Source: an uncultured Bacteroidota bacterium
GTDB lineage: Bacteria; Bacteroidota; Bacteroidia; Chitinophagales; Chitinophagaceae
Assembly (NCBI GenBank): GCA_946479055.1
Contig: CAMLEX010000097.1
Location: 1-11,125 of the forward strand
Direction of reading: 5' to 3'
Length of the DNA: 11,125 nucleotides
A model generated the notes under the pieces. It did no database searches, was not told where the DNA came from, and worked only from the letters and a program-made list of their open reading frames with translations. The position numbers were made by a program, and so were the translations under genes. This document shows positions 6,726-11,125 of the stretch, piece after piece. Within the stretch, counting starts at the first letter, position 1. Each line of letters starts with the position of its first letter.

Positions 6726-7328
6726 ATGGATACAGATTGGAATAAAGAAGAGCATCCAAATTGGTATATGGATGTTTCTCCGATGCGATGTTTAATTCTT
6801 GGAAGCTTTCCACCTCATCCCACTAAATGGGAATATCCCTTTTTCTATCCTAATGGGCGAAATAGATTTTGGAAAATTTTAGCCGATTTAGCGGAAGAAT
6901 CTTTAAAATGGACGAAGGCTGATAAAACAAAGGCAGTTCAAGAAAGATATGAAATAATGAAGAAGTTGGAAATTGGAGTACAAAATTTAGGTTTGGAAAT
7001 TGAAAGAAAGGGAAAAAGTGCTTTAGATACTAATATCAGAATTAATAAATATCACGATATCATTTCTATTATTGAAACTCATCCTGAGCTAAAGAGAATT
7101 CTATTACCTGGTTATTCAGCCATTAATAGTACTGCCAGATCATTTATAAGATATATTCAACAAAAAGGAATAGAGGCTTCTGCAATTGATCAAGTTAAAC
7201 CTGAAACGTTATTTAAAATACATTTTAAGGGCCGGGCAATTGACTGTGTTGTACTAAATTCAACATCAACAGCGTCAAAGATTAAATATGACTTTCTTTT
7301 AGAACAATTTAGAAGAAATCTGAAGTAG
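6726..7328 (+). CDS. Family-6-like uracil/hypoxanthine-DNA glycosylase
   Basis: 200 residues. The uracil-DNA glycosylase superfamily is recognisable from LILGSFPP (residues 23-30, motif 1), FFYPNGRNRFWKIL (39-52, the N-x-FW block with N43/N46), and the C-terminal LNSTSTAS motif, equivalent to the LPSTSPA motif of DNA-deoxyinosine glycosylases. In this family motif 1 lacks the Asn or Asp used by other branches, and activity is mainly on deoxyinosine from adenine deamination; the substrate here is inferred from the family. Size matches single-domain members. It is cytoplasmic and acts in base excision repair. It starts at ATG 6726, 24 bases after R3, without a strong Shine-Dalgarno site. Its stop is followed almost at once by the remnant repeat R4. 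A DNA repair enzyme is unusual cargo beside the secreted proteins around it. Confidence 0.85.
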   Translation: MDTDWNKEEHPNWYMDVSPMRCLILGSFPPHPTKWEYPFFYPNGRNRFWKILADLAEESLKWTKADKTKAVQERYEIMKKLEIGVQNLGLEIERKGKSALDTNIRINKYHDIISIIETHPELKRILLPGYSAINSTARSFIRYIQQKGIEASAIDQVKPETLFKIHFKGRAIDCVVLNSTSTASKIKYDFLLEQFRRNLK

Positions 7329-7329
7329 T

Positions 7330-7362
7330 TTGCAGGTAATAACAACAATCAGCGTTTGTGCG
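7330..7362 (+). repeat. Array repeat remnant R4 (3' end only)
   Basis: Only the last ~33 bases of the repeat remain: TTGCAGGTAATAACAACAAT then CAGCGTTTGTGCG. They begin 2 bases after the glycosylase stop codon. The whole 5' part, including all the hairpins, is missing, as if deleted or never present. The same terminal sequence in R5 (GGTAATAACAACAATCAGCG) confirms the homology. Confidence 0.9.
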
Positions 7363-7409
7363 AAAATCCTAAACAGACGCTTCAATCAAATTCAGCAGGC
7401 AAAAAAAAC

Positions 7410-7997
7410 ATGAATAAGTCATTTAGTTTAATCTTTTTTCTTATCGGACAAATTCTATTTTACTCCTGCCATATTCCGCATGACAGAGAAATTATTTGCC
7501 ATGACAATTTTAAAAAAGCGTCAGATTTAGCCTATAATAATCCGACTAATACAGCAGCGTTTGATTCCGCATTAATAATTGTTAACAGATGTATGCAATG
7601 TGACTCAATTAAGACAGCTGTTGTTGACCTAAAAATTCGCTTGTTAATTACATTAGGGAAATTCAAAGAAGGTTCTGACTTTGTAGACTCATTGCAATCA
7701 TCCGATTTTGCATATCCTTATAAAAAGGAATTAAATCATGACAATTTTATTGCCTTAAACTTTGCATCAAATAAAGACACTATTAGTCGTGACAAAATTT
7801 TTAAAAAAATGGCTGTTGATCTGGAAAAATATATTACTGACAATACACTTAAATCCAAAGAATTTCAAGAAGCCTATATTGACTTATATTCTTTAAAAGG
7901 AAATTTTACTAATTCAACAGAAGTTAATCGAGAAATTGATTCTTTGAAAATAAGACATCCAAATGATGCAAAGTTTTTTGACTTCTTAAAACATTAG
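7410..7997 (+). CDS. Lipoprotein of unknown function
   Basis: 195 residues from the ATG at 7410. The N-terminus MNKSFSLIFFLIGQILFYSC is a lipoprotein signal peptide ending in a lipobox-like FYSC, with C20 as the lipidation site, so the product is probably anchored to a membrane facing the periplasm or outside. The mature part is mostly helical and hydrophilic (KKASDLAYNNP, then AFDSALIIVNRCMQCDS, KEFQEAYIDLYSLKGNF), with spacing suggestive of TPR-like helical hairpins, but I cannot assign a family. C31-ish and the RCMQC pair are the only other cysteines of note. The open frame extends back to 7356, but those residues come from the boundary region just after R4. It is followed 10 bases later by R5. 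Function unknown. Confidence 0.75.
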   Translation: MNKSFSLIFFLIGQILFYSCHIPHDREIICHDNFKKASDLAYNNPTNTAAFDSALIIVNRCMQCDSIKTAVVDLKIRLLITLGKFKEGSDFVDSLQSSDFAYPYKKELNHDNFIALNFASNKDTISRDKIFKKMAVDLEKYITDNTLKSKEFQEAYIDLYSLKGNFTNSTEVNREIDSLKIRHPNDAKFFDFLKH

Positions 7998-8006
7998 CAA
8001 AGGGCT

Positions 8007-8322
8007 TCCCGTTATCCTGAGAATGTTGAATAAATAAAAAAGGCTGAATGGTTCCCGAAGTGTCGGGACAAGTAGTGCGGAGATTGTATCTCCGCAGCAC
8101 CCTCAAAAAGGCTGTCAAACCAGCAATTACAGACCTGCAAAAAATTTTCTGAAATACACAGTCCGCATCCGACTTCGCAATTTATATGCTGATGGATTCC
8201 AACCACACTTAACTTGCAGGTGGATTGTTCTAACGACAATTCAAAATGTACATCAACTGCTTAATTTTCAATGGTGCAATTTTTATATATTGCAGGTAAT
8301 AACAACAATCAGCGTGTTGTGT
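8007..8322 (+). repeat. Array repeat copy R5 (full length)
   Basis: Fills most of the 370-base gap between the lipoprotein and flavoprotein genes. It contains CCCGTTATCCTGAGAATG, the three-frame stop block TGAATAAATAA, the perfect TCCCGA/TCGGGA hairpin, the perfect 9-bp hairpin (8076-8084 and 8088-8096), CCTCAAAAAGG, and the conserved leader, ending in GGTAATAACAACAATCAGCG then TGTTGTGTG. Its internal variable segment, between CAGTCCGC and TCCGACTTCGCA, is reduced to two bases, the shortest of any copy. Confidence 0.95.
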
Positions 8323-8367
8323 GCTACTTTAAAAGACAATACCATTCCATTTATAAGAAATGATCAT

Positions 8368-9276
8368 ATGCCTGATAATAATAATTTTGAAGTAATAATA
8401 ATCGGCGGAAGTTACTCAGGGCTTTCGGCAGCAATGAGTTTGGGACGAGCATTGAGAAATGTGTTAATTATTGATAGCGGAACCCCCCGCAATAGACAAA
8501 CACCACATTCACATAATTTTTTAACACAAGACGGCAAGACACCAAACCAAATATCGACACTTGCAAAAGAGCAAGTCAGTCAATACAAAACCATAAAATT
8601 CTATAATGGATTAGCTGTAAGCGGAACAAAAACAAAGAAAGGGTTTGAAATCAAAACTCAGGTGGGTGACTTATTTTATTCCAAAAAGCTAATACTCGCC
8701 ACAGGACTGAGAGATATAATGCCCGATATAAAAGGCTTTGGAGAATGTTGGGGAATTTCAGTAATTCATTGCCCATATTGTCACGGCTACGAAGTCAAAG
8801 ATGAAAAGACGGGGATATTAGGTAATGGAGATTATGGCTTTGAGTTTTCCAGGTTGGTTAAGAATTGGACAAAAGACTTAACTCTTTATACAAATGGAAA
8901 ATCAACCCTGACAAAGGAGCAAACTGATAAATTGAGAAAACATGATATCCCAATCGTTGAAAAAGAAATTGATTGTTTTGAACATGTAAACGGGCAAATT
9001 CAAAACATCGTTTTCAATGACAATTCTAAGACTTCTATAATAGCAATATATGCAAGACCTGTACTCATACAACATTCGGAAATTGCTGCACAGGTAGGGT
9101 GCGAATTGACAGAACAGGGTCTTGTAAAAGTGGACACGTCTCAAAAGACAACAATAAACGGTGTTTTTGCCTGTGGCGACAACTCCAATTCGTCAAAAGA
9201 TATCGCTCTTGCTGTATCGGCAGGTATGGTAGCCGGTAGTACGGTTAACAAAGAAATTATACAAGAAGAATTTTGA
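8368..9276 (+). CDS. Thioredoxin-reductase-like FAD oxidoreductase
   Basis: 302 residues from the ATG at 8368. It has an FAD-binding Rossmann motif IIGGSYSGLSAAMSLGRAL (residues 11-29), followed by the acidic strand end IID; an ATG motif at 111-113; a redox CPYC pair (C135, C138) in HCPYCHGYE; a second dinucleotide motif GILGNGDYGFE (149-159); and the C-terminal FAD motif GVFACGD (265-271). Length fits low-molecular-weight thioredoxin reductases. The second Rossmann site lacks the classical GGGxSA and the HRRxxxR NADPH-phosphate patch, as in the TrxR-like branch with CPYCHG motifs whose partners are often not thioredoxin; electron donor and partner are therefore open. It is cytoplasmic. The open frame back to 8290 runs into R5 and is rejected. 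The stop lies next to, and possibly within, the diverged 5' edge of R6. Confidence 0.9.
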   Translation: MPDNNNFEVIIIGGSYSGLSAAMSLGRALRNVLIIDSGTPRNRQTPHSHNFLTQDGKTPNQISTLAKEQVSQYKTIKFYNGLAVSGTKTKKGFEIKTQVGDLFYSKKLILATGLRDIMPDIKGFGECWGISVIHCPYCHGYEVKDEKTGILGNGDYGFEFSRLVKNWTKDLTLYTNGKSTLTKEQTDKLRKHDIPIVEKEIDCFEHVNGQIQNIVFNDNSKTSIIAIYARPVLIQHSEIAAQVGCELTEQGLVKVDTSQKTTINGVFACGDNSNSSKDIALAVSAGMVAGSTVNKEIIQEEF

Positions 9277-9290
9277 ACAGATCGCAAAGC

Positions 9291-9468
9291 AGCACTCCGC
9301 TCTGTGAAGTCTCCGTCTTCGCAGTTTCTATGCTGATGGTTTCCAACCACACTTTACATGCAGGGTGGATTGTCCTAACGACAATCCAAAATGTATAACA
9401 TTAACTGCTTAATTTTAGAAAGGTTCAATTTTTTATATATTGCAGATAGTAACAGCAATCAGCGTATT
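9291..9468 (+). repeat. Array repeat copy R6 (5'-truncated)
   Basis: This copy keeps only the 3' half. Homology starts near CACTCCGCTCTGTGAAGTCT and includes TCTTCGCAGTTTCTATGCTG, the perfect GGATTGTC/GACAATCC hairpin (9367-9374 and 9380-9387, loop CTAAC), the TTTTTTATATATTGCAG leader and AGTAACAGCAATCAGCG. The 5' half with the stop block and the TGCGGAGAT hairpin is absent. The end core is diverged (TATTGCC in place of TGTTGTG). Confidence 0.92.
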
Positions 9469-9509
9469 GCCTGCAATTACAGAATGACCATAAACAATAG
9501 GATTGGTAT

Positions 9510-10199
9510 ATGATTTCTAGGATAATGATATTTTTTTTGATTCTTTTTCAGTCTGATTCCTTTTGTCAATCTGACAGTATATGGAATGTAATGATTTTAA
9601 AGAAAGGGAATCAGCCAGAGATTAAAGATAATATGGCAGAGTTCAGCAAGACAGGATTTTACTTATATAGAAATTGTTTCTACGATTTAAAATTTAGAGA
9701 TAAAACAAAAAAGACGCTAAGATTGATTGATATTAAACCTGATACGTTAATTTTCATAGGAATATCAGAAAAAAGAGATTCTAATTTCACACAAGTAGCA
9801 AAAGATACTTTCTTAATTGATTATAAAAGTATTAGTAAACTGTTATTAATAAAAGACTGGGGCGCTGAAAACAGTAATAAGATTAATTGTGGCGACTACT
9901 ATTTTATTTTTCACAAATCGGTAATTGATAACAGATACGAGAGTAAATATGCTTATGTATTCCAAAGTGGTGATTCAAAAAATGAATTGGTACCTCGATT
10001 AAGTTCAGATGGCATCACCTATCATTACGAATACGGGGGTAAGTTATATTATTATTCAGGATTTACGGTTCAGACAACCAAATATAGTGATGAACAAAAA
10101 ACTAAGGCTTTAAATGGAGTGATGACCGTTCTGAATTTAATAGTAAATAAACGATTGACTGTGACGATTCAAAAAAATAATAGAAATAGAGATGAATAA
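9510..10199 (+). CDS. Secreted protein of unknown function
   Basis: 229 residues. MISRIMIFFLILFQSDSFCQ is a signal peptide with a likely cleavage after FCQ, a common Bacteroidota pattern, so the product is exported. AGGA at 9499-9502 sits 7 bases before the ATG at 9510, supporting this start over the internal ATG at 9525. The mature chain is beta-rich and polar (KTGFYLYRNCFYDLKFRDK, DTLIFIGISEKRD, YKSISKLLLIKDWG, GGKLYYYSGF) and contains no motif I recognise. It is preceded by R6 but not followed by a repeat; the next gene lies beyond a different inverted-repeat element. Function unknown. Confidence 0.75.
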   Translation: MISRIMIFFLILFQSDSFCQSDSIWNVMILKKGNQPEIKDNMAEFSKTGFYLYRNCFYDLKFRDKTKKTLRLIDIKPDTLIFIGISEKRDSNFTQVAKDTFLIDYKSISKLLLIKDWGAENSNKINCGDYYFIFHKSVIDNRYESKYAYVFQSGDSKNELVPRLSSDGITYHYEYGGKLYYYSGFTVQTTKYSDEQKTKALNGVMTVLNLIVNKRLTVTIQKNNRNRDE

Positions 10200-10219
10200 G
10201 CAACAACAGGCAACATAAA

Positions 10220-10389
10220 GCTTTCTGCTATGCTGGTTGACGAATACGTCCTCACCAGTACATCACTTATCATCTATAGTCCGGTCTAAACAAATAAATC
10301 TCAACTGTATATTTTAACTTCAACCTCAGTAATTCTATTGAGCTTCCGCTCCTGGCTGACGGAACACGGAATCCAGCACAGCAGAAAGC
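10220..10389. repeat. Inverted-repeat element unrelated to the array repeat
   Basis: The 265-base gap between the last two genes lacks the array repeat. It has arms GCTTTCTGCTATGCTGG (10220-10236) and CCAGCACAGCAGAAAGC (10373-10389) that pair at 16 of 17 positions. The stem may continue, interrupted, inward through CGTC and CCAG blocks on both sides (10247-10258 versus about 10351-10361). The middle (about 10260-10340) is AT-rich with no gene. It could be a folded RNA, a small non-autonomous element, or a different cassette boundary; nothing in the sequence decides. Confidence 0.6.
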
Positions 10390-10464
10390 CCTGACATTAG
10401 TTTCAAGCATTTGACAGGCTTCACTTATAGAAAAAGTATTCTGGCATTTTTCAATAAAAGAATC

Positions 10465-10989
10465 ATGAAGAATTTAAAAATAATTTCATTTCTCCTGTCG
10501 GCTATAATTCTTATCTCAGCTTGCTCAACTTCTAAAAATAACTTTAGGGGCCATTTAAAGAATTATCAACCAGTATCGAAAGAATTATTTGACACAATTG
10601 CTTTTATGGACAGTATCTTATTCCATGCATTTAATACTTGCAATATTGAAGAGTTTACCAACTTATTGACTGATGACATTGAATTTTATCATGATCAAGG
10701 CGGGCTTATGCTTTCTTCAAAAACACAATCAGAAGGTTTAAAAAATCGATGTGCAGAACAAGACAAGAATGGGATACTTAGAAGAGAGCTTGTAAAAGGA
10801 AGCCTTGAAGTTTATCCTATAAGTAATTATGGAGCGGTAGAAATTGGTGTTCATAATTTTTACAGGACATTGACGGGACAAAAAGAAAAGCTAACTACAG
10901 TCGCTAAGTTTATGAATATTTGGCAGAAAAAAAATGGTCAATGGAAAATATCCAGAATAATTAGTTATGCCCATGAAGAAATGAAATGA
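10465..10989 (+). CDS. NTF2-like/DUF4440 lipoprotein
   Basis: 174 residues from the ATG at 10465. MKNLKIISFLLSAIILISAC is a lipoprotein signal peptide with lipobox ISAC and lipidation at C20. Residues about 43-170 match the SnoaL/DUF4440 NTF2-like pattern: helix TIAFMDSILFHAFNTCNIEE, then FTNLLTDDIEFYHDQGG, the strand GSLEVYPISNYGAVEIGVHN, and the closing WQKKNGQWKISRIISYAH. NTF2-like domains bind small ligands or act as simple enzymes; no active site can be assigned. The open frame back to 10411 is rejected because it would bury the signal peptide. The array repeat R7 starts about 28 bases after the stop. Confidence 0.85.
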   Translation: MKNLKIISFLLSAIILISACSTSKNNFRGHLKNYQPVSKELFDTIAFMDSILFHAFNTCNIEEFTNLLTDDIEFYHDQGGLMLSSKTQSEGLKNRCAEQDKNGILRRELVKGSLEVYPISNYGAVEIGVHNFYRTLTGQKEKLTTVAKFMNIWQKKNGQWKISRIISYAHEEMK

Positions 10990-11017
10990 AGTAAAATGGT
11001 TTTTCAAAAATGCCAGA

Positions 11018-11125
11018 CCCCGTTGTCCTGAGAATGTTGAATAAATAAAGAAAGGCTGAATGGTTCCCGTAGTGTCGGGACAAGTAGTGCGGAGATTGTA
11101 TCTCCGCAGCAGCCCAAAGAATCTT
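11018..11125 (+). repeat. Array repeat copy R7 (cut by window end)
   Basis: The 5' part of a copy, identical in plan to R3 and R5: CCCCGTTGTCCTGAGAATG, stop block TGAATAAATAA, then GGTTCCCGTAGTGTCGGGAC and the perfect TGCGGAGAT/ATCTCCGCA hairpin (11088-11096 and 11100-11108). It shows that the array carries on to the right of the window. Confidence 0.93.

Larger units (their letters stand above)
3673..11125 (+). mobile_element. Gene-cassette-like array bounded by homologous long repeats
   Basis: Seven functionally unrelated genes, all on the + strand, are separated by copies of one non-coding repeat (R1-R7). Each full copy begins within about 6-30 bases of, or overlaps, the preceding stop codon and ends about 25-50 bases before the next start, so gene plus repeat forms a unit. 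This is the geometry of a cassette array. No integrase, transposase or recombinase gene is visible in the window, and the repeat does not show a canonical attC core pair. Mobility is therefore an inference from layout. The array continues beyond the right end of the window. Confidence 0.55.

Noticed and set aside
3673..11125. CRISPR array
   Set aside because: The repeats are ~300 bp, the intervals contain full genes of unequal length, and no cas gene is visible.

Overview
The window is AT-rich DNA with every convincing gene on the + strand. Lipoproteins, secreted proteins with short Bacteroidota-type signal peptides, a serine beta-lactamase-family enzyme with a C-terminal DUF3471 domain, and mostly weak Shine-Dalgarno sites all point to the Bacteroidota (Chitinophaga/Sphingobacteria/Flavobacteria-like). 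This is inferred from protein style; there is no rRNA or marker gene.

Left block (1-3647): a tightly packed three-gene operon. Gene 1 is a 5'-truncated protein with two GHKL ATPase modules, an Hsp90/MORC-like one at the N-terminus and a histidine-kinase-like one at the C-terminus. Gene 2 is a receiver-like protein with an unfamiliar C-terminal beta-rich domain. Gene 3 is a ComEC/Rec2-like metallo-beta-lactamase-fold hydrolase. I read it as a sensor kinase / receiver / nuclease-like effector system, possibly a defence or stress module. I cannot match it to a named system.

Right block (3673-11125): an array of small unrelated genes, all in one orientation, separated by copies of one non-coding repeat of about 310-330 bp. 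There are four essentially full copies (R1, R2, R3, R5), two copies keeping only the gene-proximal 3' part (R4, R6), and one copy cut by the window end (R7). The cargo in order is a secreted serine beta-lactamase-like hydrolase, an AHSA1/SRPBCC protein, a family-6 uracil/hypoxanthine-DNA glycosylase, a lipoprotein of unknown function, a thioredoxin-reductase-like flavoprotein with CPYC, a secreted protein of unknown function, and an NTF2/DUF4440-like lipoprotein. The last two genes are separated not by the repeat but by a different element with a 17-bp imperfect inverted repeat.

The layout (one gene, one repeat, same direction, unrelated functions, repeat beginning just after each stop and ending 25-50 bp before each start) is that of a gene-cassette array such as a chromosomal integron. 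However, the repeat is much longer than usual attC sites, I see no canonical RYYYAAC/GTTRRRY pair, and no integrase lies in the window. The repeat carries several short hairpins retained between copies and an 11-bp block with stop codons in all three forward frames near its 5' end. This array is the strongest candidate for an under-described system here.
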